Below, piece by piece: positions 1 through 8,180 of a stretch of 64,000 nt of DNA. The position numbers and the translations under genes were made by a program. The stretch is from Actinoplanes italicus (GTDB lineage Bacteria; Actinomycetota; Actinomycetes; Mycobacteriales; Micromonosporaceae): the NCBI RefSeq assembly GCF_003001815.1, contig NZ_PVMZ01000015.1, forward strand, positions 62,001 to 126,000, read 5' to 3'. The stretch's first letter is position 1, and each line of letters starts with the position of its first letter. The notes under the pieces are model-generated. The model saw only the letters and a list, made by a program, of their open reading frames with translations. It searched no databases and was not told the origin of the DNA.

Positions 1-622
1 TCACGGGGAGACGGTGTCGATGGACCTGACCGTCTCCGAGGACGAGATGTGGAAGCAGACGCGCGCCGACCACCGCAACCACATCAACCGGGCCAAACGT
101 GCCGGCACGGAGATCGTCTTCGACGACTGGGACCGGCTCGGCGAGTGGGTCGAGGTCTACCACGACAACATGCGCCGGGTGGGCGCCACCTCGTACTACT
201 TCTTCACCCGAGAGCATCTGGCGGCCCTGCACGACGCGGTCGGCGACAAGATGCACCTGGTGGTGGCGCTGGAGGACGGTGAGGTCGTCGGGGGCAACAC
301 CTTCTTCTCGTACGACGGGATCGCGACCGGATACGTGTCGTCGACCCGGCGGGCGCCGAAGCGGTACGCCGACGAGTTGCTCTACGACTCGGTGCGCCGC
401 TGGTGCAAGTCCCGCGGCGACGAGGTGTTCCACCTGGGTGGTGGCAAGGGCGGGGCGAACGACTCGCTGTTCTCCTACAAGGCCGGGTTCTCACCGAGCC
501 GGCACGCGTTCCACACCTGGCGCGTCGTCGCCGACCGTGAGGCGTACGGGCGGCTGGTCCGCGAACGCCGCCCGGAGGCCGACCCGGCCGATCTGACCGC
601 CACCTTCCCGGCCTACCGATAG
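1..622 (+). CDS. FemAB/GNAT-fold acyltransferase, 5' end missing
   Basis: C-terminal part of a protein closely resembling the complete gene at 1891-2904. The frame is open to the window edge: codons from position 2 read HGETVS, matching HGETVS in the paralogue, so the GTG at 14 is not the true start and the gene begins upstream of the window. Conserved blocks shared by both copies include HRNHINRAKRAG, IVFDDWD, MRRVGAT and the glycine-rich HLGGGKGG followed by DSLFSYKAGF. These suggest the GNAT-like fold of the FemAB/BioF2-type acetyltransferase group (Acetyltransf_6). The stop lies 9 bp before the FAD monooxygenase, so they are probably cotranscribed. Substrate unknown; members of this fold transfer aminoacyl or acyl groups. 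Confidence 0.7.
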   Translation, partial: HGETVSMDLTVSEDEMWKQTRADHRNHINRAKRAGTEIVFDDWDRLGEWVEVYHDNMRRVGATSYYFFTREHLAALHDAVGDKMHLVVALEDGEVVGGNTFFSYDGIATGYVSSTRRAPKRYADELLYDSVRRWCKSRGDEVFHLGGGKGGANDSLFSYKAGFSPSRHAFHTWRVVADREAYGRLVRERRPEADPADLTATFPAYR

Positions 623-631
623 GAGCCCGTC

Positions 632-1864
632 ATGCGGATCACCTGTGTGGGCGGCGGCCCCGCCGGCCTGTACTTCGCGACGCTGGCGAAGCTCGCGGAC
701 CCCGGCAACGAGGTCACCGTGCTGGAACGCAACCCGGCCGGGGTGACCTGGGGCTGGGGTGTGGTGTTCTGGGACGACCTGCTCGACGACCTGTTCACCT
801 ACGACCCGGTCAGCGCCGAGCGGATCTGGGACGCCGCGTACAAGTGGGACGAGTACGAGGTGCGCGCGACCGGCAAACCCACCACCCATCTGGCCGGGTA
901 CGGCTTCAGCCTGGGCCGTCACCGGCTGCTCGAGATCCTGGCCGAACGGGCCGTCGAGGCCGGTGTGGAGATCAGCTACTCCGACGAGCTGGCCGACCTC
1001 GGCGATCTGCCGCCGTCCGACCTGGTCGTGGCGTGCGACGGCGCGCGCAGCCGGGTCCGGGAGGCGCACGCCGAGCACTTCGGCGCCGAGGTGGAGATCG
1101 CCCGCAACAAGTACATCTGGCTGGGCACGCCGAAGGTCTTCGACACGTTCACCTTCGGGTTCGAGGAGACCCCGGCCGGCTGGGTGTGGTTCCACGCCTA
1201 CCCGTTCGACGAGCACACCAGCACCTTCATCGTCGAGTGCACGCCCGCGACGTGGTCGGCGCTGGGCTTCGACGAGCTCGACGCGGCCGCCGGGACCGAG
1301 AAGCTGCGGCAGATCTTCGCGTCCCATCTGGACGGCGCGGAGCTGATCGACCAGCGCGCCGACCTGGGCGGCACCGGCTGGCTCAACTTCCGCCGGGTCA
1401 CCGCCCAGCGCTGGGACCACGGCAACGTCGTGCTGATGGGCGACTCCGCGCACACCACCCACTTCGCGATCGGCTCGGGCACGAAGCTGGCCATGCAGGA
1501 CGCGATGGCTCTGGCGGACGCGGTCGCCTCCGGTGACGATCTGCCGGTGGCCCTGGAACGTTACGAGCACCGCCGCAAGGCGGCCCTCGCGCCCCTGCAA
1601 CGTGCGGCGCGGGCGAGCAGCAACTGGTTCGAGCACATGCCCGAGTACGCCCACCTGCCGGCCCGCCGGTTCTCGTACGCCCTGTCGAACCGCCGGGGTG
1701 AGTACGCGACGTGGCGGTACCTGCTGCACATGGCTACGCAGAGCACGGTCCCCCGCACGGTGCTGCGGTGGACGCTGAGCGCCCGCCGGTGGAGCCGGGC
1801 GCGGCGGCGCACCGACGCCACGAACGTCACGACCGGACACGCGATCCTGCCCAACACGGCGTAG
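632..1864 (+). CDS. FAD-dependent monooxygenase
   Basis: A 410-residue flavoprotein hydroxylase of the PHBH-like group. The N-terminus carries the FAD-binding GGGPAGLYFA motif followed by an acidic beta2 end (VTVLERN); the second FAD motif GDSAHTTHFAIGSG is near residue 270, and a DG motif (ACDGARSR) lies between them. The stretch NPAGVTWGWGVVFWDD resembles enzymes of the anthraniloyl-CoA/salicylyl-CoA hydroxylase type; this is recognition by eye and the substrate is unproven. An AGGAG ribosome site precedes the ATG. It sits between two related acyltransferase-fold genes with 9 and 26 bp gaps, suggesting a three-gene operon, perhaps tailoring a small molecule or an acyl thioester. Confidence 0.8.
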   Translation: MRITCVGGGPAGLYFATLAKLADPGNEVTVLERNPAGVTWGWGVVFWDDLLDDLFTYDPVSAERIWDAAYKWDEYEVRATGKPTTHLAGYGFSLGRHRLLEILAERAVEAGVEISYSDELADLGDLPPSDLVVACDGARSRVREAHAEHFGAEVEIARNKYIWLGTPKVFDTFTFGFEETPAGWVWFHAYPFDEHTSTFIVECTPATWSALGFDELDAAAGTEKLRQIFASHLDGAELIDQRADLGGTGWLNFRRVTAQRWDHGNVVLMGDSAHTTHFAIGSGTKLAMQDAMALADAVASGDDLPVALERYEHRRKAALAPLQRAARASSNWFEHMPEYAHLPARRFSYALSNRRGEYATWRYLLHMATQSTVPRTVLRWTLSARRWSRARRRTDATNVTTGHAILPNTA

Positions 1865-1890
1865 CGACGCCCGCAGCGAAGGGATGACCG

Positions 1891-2904
1891 ATGGCCGAAG
1901 GCGCCCTGTTGGAGCCCGGCGACCCGGCGTGGGAGGACGCGCTGCGGCGCGTCCACCACGACGTCTACCACCTGCCGGGGTACGTGACACTCGACGCCCG
2001 CCTGTCCGGGGGTACGCCGGTGGCGTTCCGCTACGACGAGATGGGACAGGTGCTGCTGCTGCCCCTCGTGTTGCGGCCGGTGCCGGGTACCGGGCTGCGT
2101 GACGCGGTCTCCCCGTACGGGTACCCCGGCCCGGTCAGCGACGTCCCACCCTCGGACATCGGTTTCTGGACACGCGCCGTCCGGCACATGGCGGCGCTGC
2201 TGCGCACCCACGACGTGATCACCGTCTTTGCCCGGCTGCATCCGCTGCTCCCGGCCCCGGCCGGCGCTCTCGCCGCGGCCGGAGCCGTGGTGCACCACGG
2301 TGAGACGGTGTCGGCGGATCTCTCGCTTCCGCCGGATCAGTTGTGGCAGGACACCCACCGGACCCACCGCAACCAGATCAACAAGGCGAAACGGGCCGGG
2401 GTGCGGATCGTCTTCGACGACTGGGACCTGCTCGAGGCGTGGGTGGCGACGTACCACTCGACGATGCGGCGGGTCGGAGCGACCGACTTCTACTTCTTCG
2501 GGATGGATCACTTCCACCGCCTGCGGGCCGCGCTCGGTGAGAACGTCCATCTGGCCGCGGCGGTCCGTGACGGCGAGGTGCTGGGCGGCAACCTGTTCTT
2601 CGCCTACCGGCGGATCATGCAGACCCATCTGCAGTCCACGCGGAACGGGCAGATCTGGTGGGCCGACAAACTGCTCTACCACGAGGTACGGCTGTGGGGG
2701 CGGGAGCGCGGCAACCTGGTGCACCACATCGGTGGCGGGGTGGGCGGCTCGGACGACTCGCTGTTCCGTTACAAGGCCGCGTTCGCGGCGGGGCGGCAGG
2801 ATTTTCACACGTGGCGGGTGGTGACCGACCCGCTGGCAGTCGAGAAGCTGTGCGGCACGCCGACCGCGGAAATGATGTCGGGGCGGTTCCCGCCGTACCG
2901 ATAA
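1891..2904 (+). CDS. FemAB/GNAT-fold acyltransferase
   Basis: A complete 337-residue protein and paralogue of the truncated gene at the window start. Residues about 1-140 form a first, more divergent half (LPGYVTLDAR, SPYGYPGP); the second half holds the same conserved blocks as the paralogue (HRNQINKAKRAG, IVFDDWD, HHIGGGVGG, SLFRYKAAF). The two-lobed layout and length fit FemAB-like/BioF2-like proteins with two GNAT-type lobes. GAAGGGA precedes the ATG by about 7 nt. Both copies finish with a similar F-P-x-YR tail. The duplication around the monooxygenase suggests two related transfer reactions in one pathway. Substrate unknown. Confidence 0.75.
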   Translation: MAEGALLEPGDPAWEDALRRVHHDVYHLPGYVTLDARLSGGTPVAFRYDEMGQVLLLPLVLRPVPGTGLRDAVSPYGYPGPVSDVPPSDIGFWTRAVRHMAALLRTHDVITVFARLHPLLPAPAGALAAAGAVVHHGETVSADLSLPPDQLWQDTHRTHRNQINKAKRAGVRIVFDDWDLLEAWVATYHSTMRRVGATDFYFFGMDHFHRLRAALGENVHLAAAVRDGEVLGGNLFFAYRRIMQTHLQSTRNGQIWWADKLLYHEVRLWGRERGNLVHHIGGGVGGSDDSLFRYKAAFAAGRQDFHTWRVVTDPLAVEKLCGTPTAEMMSGRFPPYR

Positions 2905-2925
2905 AGCCGTCGTTTCTGGTGCAGT

Positions 2926-4848
2926 ATGTCTTTTATGGGACCGCGCACCGTAGACGAGTACGCCGAACACAACGCCCGCCTGCTCGACCGGGCCCGGATC
3001 AGCCGCCGCTCGGCCCTGCTGGCCGTGACCGCGGGCGCCGGCGGGCTGGTGTACGCCCGGTTCCGCGAGGCCGAGGCGGTGTTCGCGGCCGCGGGCGGCC
3101 GGGCCGGACGCGACGGCGTGGTCGTCTCCGGGCGGCACCTGTCGTTCGTGCCCACTGCCGACGGCACACCGCGCAACGTCATGGCGGTGACCGCACAGCT
3201 GGTCAGCAGCACCGGCAAGCTGCCGTCGAAGCTGCGCGCCGTCGTCGAGGTCGGCAGCGAGCCGGGCCGTTACGGCACCACGCACGACGCCGAGATCCGC
3301 CATCTGACCGGTGCCGATGCGATCGCGGGCGGCCCGGTGTGCAGCCAGTTCTACATGAAGGCGGTGCTCGACCGGCTCACCCCGGGTGCCGTGCACCACT
3401 ACCGGATCCGGCTCTCCGACGGCACTGTCAGCGGCGACGCCCACTTCACCGCCGCACCCGCCCCGGCCGCCGCGGCGCCCTTCACGTTCACCGCGTTCGC
3501 CGACGTCGGCACCCACACCGCCCCCACCGACCCGCGTCACGCCTGGCACGAGCAGCCGGCCGTCGTACGCCGCGACGGAGGCCGCTGGCCGGCCGGTGTC
3601 TTCGACAACAACTCCTACCTGAGCACCGACCCGGTCGCCGGGGCCCACGGCACCGACCCGTGGCCGGCCGTCACTCAGATCGGCCTCATGCGCGCCCAGA
3701 AGCCGGCGTTCACGCTGCTCGCCGGGGACATCTGCTACGCCAACCCGACCGGCTCCGGCCTGCCCGCCGACGACTCGATGGCCATGTCCCGTACGGCGCC
3801 GCCGGGAACGAGCATGTTCAACCCGTACGTCTGGGACGTCTTCCTGAACCAGATCGAGCCGCTCGCCGCGTACGTGCCGTGGATGTTCGCGACCGGCAAC
3901 CACGACATGGAGCCCATCCACGGCGATCACGGGTACGGCGGTCACCGCGCCCGGCTGGACCTGCCGTCGAACGGTCCGGGCGGCTGCCCGTCGGTCTATC
4001 GGTTCGTGCACGGCAACGTCGGTTTCGTCTCCGTCGACGCCAACGAACTGTCCGCCGAGTTGCAGACCAACACCGGGTACTCGGCCGGGGCACAGGCCCG
4101 ATGGCTGGAGTCGGTGCTGCGTGAATGGCGGTCCGGCACCGCCGTCGACTTCATCGTGGCGTTCTTCCACCACTGCGCGTACGCGACCTCACACAACCAC
4201 GCCTCCGATGGTGGCGTCCGCGACATTCTCGACCCGCTGTTCTCCCGTTACCGGGTCGACCTGGCCGTGCAGGGACACAACCACCAGTTCGAACGGACCG
4301 ACCCGATCAGGTTCGGCAAGAAGACCCGTTCCGCACCGGACGGCTCCACGATCCGGCCCGCCGAGGACGGGGTGACCTACATCTGCGCCGGTTCCGGTGG
4401 ACGGCCGCGCTACCCGTTCCGCCCGGCGCCCGGTCACGGGGCCCCGGCTCCCGACGGCGTCACCCCCCGCGGCCCGCAGGCACTTCCCGAGGGTGAGCGG
4501 TACCGCGGTCACCGCCCGACCGGCCGTGACAACAACACCGAGCACGTGGCCAACAGTTACGTGTGGGCGGCCACTCCGGCGACCACCGCGAAGGGCGGCC
4601 AGCGAACCGGGACGAGGGTGCCCGAGTCGGTGAACTGGTCTCAGGTCCGCTACGACGCCTACGCCTTCCTGGCGATCGACGTGGTCCCCGCCGCGCCCGG
4701 CCGGACGACCACGATGACGGTCCGCGCCGTGGCCGACGCTCTCCCCGGAAGCAAACAGCCCAGCAGCGAGATCGACCGGATCGTGCTGAGCCGCACCGCG
4801 GGACGGGGTCGCCTCACCTCCGGCCTGGTCGCGGCCACCGGGTCATGA
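2926..4848 (+). CDS. secreted metallophosphoesterase, purple acid phosphatase-like
   Basis: A 640-residue hydrolase. The N-terminus has a Tat-type segment (ISRRSALLAVTAGAGG, about residues 25-40), so export in folded form is likely. An Fn3-like region (about 60-180) precedes the calcineurin-like phosphoesterase domain. Metal-binding motifs visible: LAGDICY near 267, the GNHDME motif near 324, FFHHCAY near 414, and GHNHQFER near 449. Known members hydrolyse phosphomonoesters or diesters at a dinuclear metal centre. No clear ribosome site precedes the ATG; a second in-frame ATG lies three codons in. It follows the acyltransferase by 21 bp and may belong to the same transcript. Confidence 0.85.
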   Translation: MSFMGPRTVDEYAEHNARLLDRARISRRSALLAVTAGAGGLVYARFREAEAVFAAAGGRAGRDGVVVSGRHLSFVPTADGTPRNVMAVTAQLVSSTGKLPSKLRAVVEVGSEPGRYGTTHDAEIRHLTGADAIAGGPVCSQFYMKAVLDRLTPGAVHHYRIRLSDGTVSGDAHFTAAPAPAAAAPFTFTAFADVGTHTAPTDPRHAWHEQPAVVRRDGGRWPAGVFDNNSYLSTDPVAGAHGTDPWPAVTQIGLMRAQKPAFTLLAGDICYANPTGSGLPADDSMAMSRTAPPGTSMFNPYVWDVFLNQIEPLAAYVPWMFATGNHDMEPIHGDHGYGGHRARLDLPSNGPGGCPSVYRFVHGNVGFVSVDANELSAELQTNTGYSAGAQARWLESVLREWRSGTAVDFIVAFFHHCAYATSHNHASDGGVRDILDPLFSRYRVDLAVQGHNHQFERTDPIRFGKKTRSAPDGSTIRPAEDGVTYICAGSGGRPRYPFRPAPGHGAPAPDGVTPRGPQALPEGERYRGHRPTGRDNNTEHVANSYVWAATPATTAKGGQRTGTRVPESVNWSQVRYDAYAFLAIDVVPAAPGRTTTMTVRAVADALPGSKQPSSEIDRIVLSRTAGRGRLTSGLVAATGS

Positions 4849-4888
4849 TCGGCCGCCGCCGGCCCCCTTGATCGAGGGAAGGAAGACC

Positions 4889-5527
4889 ATGCCGTTCACT
4901 CACATCGCTCTCACATTGGCGCTGTTCCCGGGCTCTCTGCCGGCACCGCCGCCGGACGGGCTCGCCGACCGGCTGCTCACTCTGAAGGATCTGCCGACCG
5001 GCTACCGGCCCGCGCCGCACAATCCGTTCGGCTTCGGCATCGACGCTCTTTTCGACCCGGTCCACAACGCCGGAGATCGGTGCCGTCTGCCGATCGAGAC
5101 GCCCGCTCGTGACACGGAACCCCGGCGCTCGGTGAGCGCCGTCTTCCAGAACGATGCCGAGGACACGCTGAGCACGGAATCCGTCACCGAGGTGCTCTCC
5201 GCCCCGGGAGCGAAGGACGCGACGGCCATCGTCGGCACCGCCGCGGCCCTGCCCGGCCGGTGTCCCTCCTTCGAGACGCCGGGATTCACCGTCTACCTCA
5301 AACCGCTGCCGCTGCCCCGCATCGGCGATGCCTCGGCCGCTTTCCAGGCGAACCTCAACCAGAAGGCGATCGGCTCGGAGCATTCCTATATCGATTCGTA
5401 CATCGCCGACGTCGCCGTCGTGGCGAAGGGCGACGTGTCCGTGACCGTCGTCGTGTTCGGATTCTTCACCGAACACGAGATCTCACTGGCGGAGGTCACC
5501 CGCCGAGCCGTGGAGCTCGCCGGCTAG
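4889..5527 (+). CDS. secreted protein of unknown function
   Basis: About 212 residues. I chose the ATG at 4889 because GGAAGGAAG lies just upstream; an earlier in-frame TTG at 4868 would lie upstream of that site. The N-terminus is hydrophobic and Pro-rich (MPFTHIALTLALFPGSLPAP), fitting a short export signal. The mature part begins LADRLLTLKDLPTGYRPAP, which resembles LLTVAEAPPGYTVAP in the protein at 53789-54412, so the two look like distant members of one actinobacterial secreted family. No catalytic motif seen. Its last 45 bp overlap the convergent MerR gene. Confidence 0.6.
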   Translation: MPFTHIALTLALFPGSLPAPPPDGLADRLLTLKDLPTGYRPAPHNPFGFGIDALFDPVHNAGDRCRLPIETPARDTEPRRSVSAVFQNDAEDTLSTESVTEVLSAPGAKDATAIVGTAAALPGRCPSFETPGFTVYLKPLPLPRIGDASAAFQANLNQKAIGSEHSYIDSYIADVAVVAKGDVSVTVVVFGFFTEHEISLAEVTRRAVELAG

Positions 5528-5884
5528 TGGCGGGTCGTCCACCGCGATCGTGTAGTTCTCGACCAGGCCGGCGAGGATCTCGTGGGTTCGGCGGAGTTCG
5601 GCCATCTGCGCCTCGATCCGCCGCAGCTCCTCGGTCAGGCGCGCGGACAGCCAGGGCGTGCGGATCGCCTCGTCGGCTACGCACGGCAGCACGTCGGCGA
5701 TCGCACTGGTGGACAGGCCCGCTGCGAGCAGGGTCCGGATCAGGCCGACCCGCTCGGTGGCCGACTCCGGGTACCGGCGCTGACCACCCGGACCCCGGTC
5801 GCTGCTGAGGAGCCCCTGCTCCTCGTAGTAGCGCAGTGACCGCGCGCTGGCCCCGGTCGCGGCGCTGAGGTCACCGATCCGCAT
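5483..5884 (-). CDS. MerR-family transcriptional regulator
   Basis: 133 residues. The N-terminal winged helix-turn-helix is typical of MerR (MRIGDLSAATGASARSLRYY, then EEQGLLSSDR and QRRYPES), followed by a coiled-coil helix (LTEELRRIEAQMAELRRTHE) for dimerisation. There is no cysteine-rich metal site at the C-terminus, so an organic effector is more likely than a metal. It is divergent from the flavin oxidoreductase at 5946 with a perfect dyad between them, so it probably controls itself and that enzyme. Confidence 0.85.
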   Translation of the reverse strand: MRIGDLSAATGASARSLRYYEEQGLLSSDRGPGGQRRYPESATERVGLIRTLLAAGLSTSAIADVLPCVADEAIRTPWLSARLTEELRRIEAQMAELRRTHEILAGLVENYTIAVDDPPLAGELHGSAGDLRQ

Positions 5885-5906
5885 GCTGTCTCCCCGGTCA
5901 CGTCGC

Positions 5907-5930
5907 CTTGACCCTTACATCAGTGTCAAG
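5907..5930. promoter_or_regulatory. MerR-type operator in divergent promoter
   Basis: A 24-bp inverted repeat with arms CTTGAC (5907-5912) and GTCAAG (5925-5930) lies in the 61-bp gap between the regulator and the oxidoreductase. TTGACC in the left arm can serve as a -35 element for the plus-strand gene, with T-rich sequence TTTTAG about 18 nt downstream as a weak -10. That would start the transcript at or near the ATG at 5946, which has no ribosome site, so a leaderless mRNA is plausible. Long-spaced promoters crossed by a dyad are characteristic of MerR control. Confidence 0.6.
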
Positions 5931-5945
5931 TTTTAGCGTCTTCCC

Positions 5946-7046
5946 ATGACGACGACAACCCGCCCCGCCCCCACAGCCGGCCCCATCGCCCTGGCCACCC
6001 CGGCCCGCATCGCCGGCCTCGATCTGCCGAACCGCTTCGTGATGGCGCCCATGACGCGGTTCCACTCGCCGGGCGGTGTACCCACCGACGAGGTCGCCGC
6101 CTACTACCGCCGCCGGGCGGAGAACGGCATCGGCCTGATCATCACCGAGGGCACTCTCGTCGGACATCCCAGCGCGAGCCACGAGACCACCGTCCCGCGC
6201 ATGACCGCCGGTGCCGCCGAGGCGGGCTGGCGCAAGGTCACCGACGCCGTCCATGCCGCCGGTGGCCGGATCGCCACCCAGCTGTGGCACCTGGGCAGTG
6301 AGCGCCGCCCGGTCGACGGCATCGCCGCCTGGACACCGTCGGGAACCACCGGCGCCCCGGAAGCAGGAGCCGCCGCGGAGTCGCTACCCATGCACACCAT
6401 GACCACCGGCGACATCGACGTGATCGTCGCCGCCTTCGCCGAGTCCGCCCGGGTCGCGGCCCGCGCCGGGTTCGACGCCATCGAGATCCACGCCGCCCAC
6501 GGCTACCTTCTCGACGAGTTCCTGTGGCCGGCGACCAATCGCCGCACCGACGCCTACGGCGGCTCCCCCGCGCGGCGTGCGGCCCTTCCGGCCGAGGTCA
6601 TCCGCGCGGTCCGGGGCGAACTCCCGGTAATCATCCGCTTTTCACAGTTCAAAGAACGCGATTACGAAGCCCGTATCGCCGACTCCCCCGCCGAACTCGA
6701 GGCGATCCTCACGACTCTGGCCGACGCCGGCGCCGACGTCTTCCACGCCTCGCAGCGCCGCTTCTGGGAGCCGGCCTTTCCCGGCTCTCCGCTCAACCTG
6801 GCCGGCTGGGCCCGCAAACTCACCGGCCGTCCCTCGATCACCGTCGGCTCGATCGGCCTGAGCGGCGACCTCCCCTTCCCGCAGGCCATGTCCCGGCTGG
6901 GTGAAGGCCTGTCCGGCGGCGAGTTCGACCTGGTGGCGGCGGGTCGCATCCTGCTCGGCAACCCTGCCTGGGCCCGCCTGGTCACGGAGGGCCGGTTCGC
7001 CGAGATCCGTGATTACGAGAAGGCCCACGAGGACGTCTACTACTGA
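5946..7046 (+). CDS. Old Yellow Enzyme family NADH:flavin oxidoreductase
   Basis: 366 residues, the usual size for a single-domain OYE-type alkene reductase with an FMN-bound TIM barrel. Seen: NRFVMAPMTRFHS at the N-terminus, QLWHLGSERR, the substrate-binding block IEIHAAHGYLLDEFLWPATNRR with RTDAYGGS, and the C-terminal phosphate-binding region (ITVGSIGLSG, VAAGRILLGNP). The HxxH arrangement typical of substrate-binding His residues is present in IHAAHGYL. Known members reduce alpha,beta-unsaturated carbonyls or nitro compounds with NAD(P)H. Divergent MerR and the shared dyad suggest induction by an electrophile. Its stop overlaps the convergent regulator by 7 bp. Confidence 0.85.
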   Translation: MTTTTRPAPTAGPIALATPARIAGLDLPNRFVMAPMTRFHSPGGVPTDEVAAYYRRRAENGIGLIITEGTLVGHPSASHETTVPRMTAGAAEAGWRKVTDAVHAAGGRIATQLWHLGSERRPVDGIAAWTPSGTTGAPEAGAAAESLPMHTMTTGDIDVIVAAFAESARVAARAGFDAIEIHAAHGYLLDEFLWPATNRRTDAYGGSPARRAALPAEVIRAVRGELPVIIRFSQFKERDYEARIADSPAELEAILTTLADAGADVFHASQRRFWEPAFPGSPLNLAGWARKLTGRPSITVGSIGLSGDLPFPQAMSRLGEGLSGGEFDLVAAGRILLGNPAWARLVTEGRFAEIRDYEKAHEDVYY

Positions 7047-7390
7047 GCCGCCCCGGCCGCCGGAGCGTCGGCGCTCGCCGGCACCTCACCGGGATCCCCG
7101 TCGAGAGCGTTGCCGAGCAGCGTCCTCAGCGCTGCGGCATGTTCGGCCAGGGCCCGGCGGCCCGTGCCGGTGAGTCGTGCGGTGGCACGGCGGCCGGTGC
7201 GCCGGACCTCGACGTAGCCGGCGTCCTGCAAGCTGGTCAGCTGCTTGCTCAACGCCGAGTCGCTGAGGCCGGTGGCCTCCCGCAGATAGCTGAACTCGAC
7301 GTGCGCGGCAGGCGCCAGCAGCGAGACCAGCGACAGACGGACCGGGAAGTGCAGCAGCTCGTTGAAACCGGGCGGCCGCCCCCCGGTCAT
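7040..7390 (-). CDS. winged-helix transcriptional regulator
   Basis: 116 residues with a single winged helix: a first helix (HFPVRLSLVSLLA), recognition region LREATGLSDSALSKQLTSLQ and wing GYVEVRRTGRRATARLT. This matches the small MarR/ArsR-like HTH_34 group that often pairs with a membrane protein gene. The start codon overlaps the stop of the upstream membrane-protein gene in an ATGA arrangement, so the two are translationally coupled. The C-terminus is Ala/Pro-rich and probably disordered. Confidence 0.8.
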   Translation of the reverse strand: MTGGRPPGFNELLHFPVRLSLVSLLAPAAHVEFSYLREATGLSDSALSKQLTSLQDAGYVEVRRTGRRATARLTGTGRRALAEHAAALRTLLGNALDGDPGEVPASADAPAAGAAQ

Positions 7391-7830
7391 GATGGGTCTC
7401 GCGTCGCGGCCGCGGCGCCCTGCGTCCAGCCGATCCCGATGATCCAGACCAGTGCGGCCGCCAGCCCGCCGATCGTGCCGTCCAACGGGACGTCATAGAG
7501 CCGCATCACGGAGCCGACGAAGATCGCGGCGACCAGCATGGCACCGATGAGCAGGGCGATCGGCAGGAACCGGAGAGCACCCATCCGCAGCCGCACGCCG
7601 GTGGCGAGCTCGAGACGCCGGGTCAGCAGGAGGGTCGCGGCGACACCGGCGACCACCATGCCGGACGCGGCCCAGCCGTGCGTGTCGGCGCTGGCCCACA
7701 CGAGCGTCAGCGAAGCGGCGGACCCGAGCCGATACCAGATCGGGACGCGGCGTGGGCTCCCCCGTCGCAGCGTCTGCTCGGTGCGGCGGCGCATCTCGTC
7801 GAGCGCTTTCGAAGCCTCGTCGACCTCCAT
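7387..7830 (-). CDS. small integral membrane protein
   Basis: 147 residues from the ATG at 7830, chosen because GGGGAAGG lies 8 nt upstream. The N-terminal soluble part (VDEASKALDEMRRRTEQTLR) looks amphipathic. Then about four membrane segments follow: around SLTLVWASADTHGW, GMVVAGVAATLLL, FLPIALLIGAMLVAAIFVG and GLAAALVWIIGIGW. It is coupled to the downstream winged-helix regulator (4-bp overlap), a pairing widespread in actinomycetes. Function unknown. Confidence 0.65.
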   Translation of the reverse strand: MEVDEASKALDEMRRRTEQTLRRGSPRRVPIWYRLGSAASLTLVWASADTHGWAASGMVVAGVAATLLLTRRLELATGVRLRMGALRFLPIALLIGAMLVAAIFVGSVMRLYDVPLDGTIGGLAAALVWIIGIGWTQGAAAATRDPS

Positions 7831-7945
7831 GTCGAACACCTTCCCCGTAGGCAACTGTTTCCAGTGAGGAAAATGTACACCCACTCTTTCCTCGAAGGCA
7901 AGAGTCCGAGGCGAGGAGCCTTCAAGGACAGGCGGGCCCAAAGTT

Positions 7946-8040
7946 CAGGCAGGCCCACAGGGGCGGCCCCGAACGACAGGCAGGCCCACGGGAGGCCGAC
8001 CCCGAGGGCAGACGGGCCCCAGTGACAGGCCGGCCCCAGG
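7946..8040. repeat. imperfect 31-32 bp tandem repeat
   Basis: Three degenerate units start at 7946, 7977 and 8009, each built on CAGGCAGGCCCAC or a close variant followed by a C/G-rich tail. The array lies in the 350-bp divergent gap between the membrane-protein operon and the intradiol dioxygenase (7831-8180). No other gene is supported in this gap; the remainder holds ordinary upstream sequence. Confidence 0.5.
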
Positions 8041-8180
8041 CGGGGGCGAGGCAGGCAAGGGAGACCCGCAGGCGGACGAGGGATGACCCAGCCGGTATGA
8101 CAAGGCGCAGATCAACCACAGGTCATTCATAGAGTTCGATGTTTCGATGCGGTTCCCCCAACGGCAGAAGGAGGAACCAC

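Noticed and set aside
491..1990. Long minus-strand ORFs opposite the monooxygenase, and similar long antisense ORFs elsewhere (for example 1561-4173)
   Set aside because: High-GC shadow frames: Arg/Gly/Pro/His-rich translations with no motifs, opposite clearly recognisable genes.
4868..4888. TTG at 4868 as start of the secreted protein
   Set aside because: The ribosome site GGAAGGAAG lies between it and the ATG at 4889, and the hydrophobic export segment begins at the ATG.
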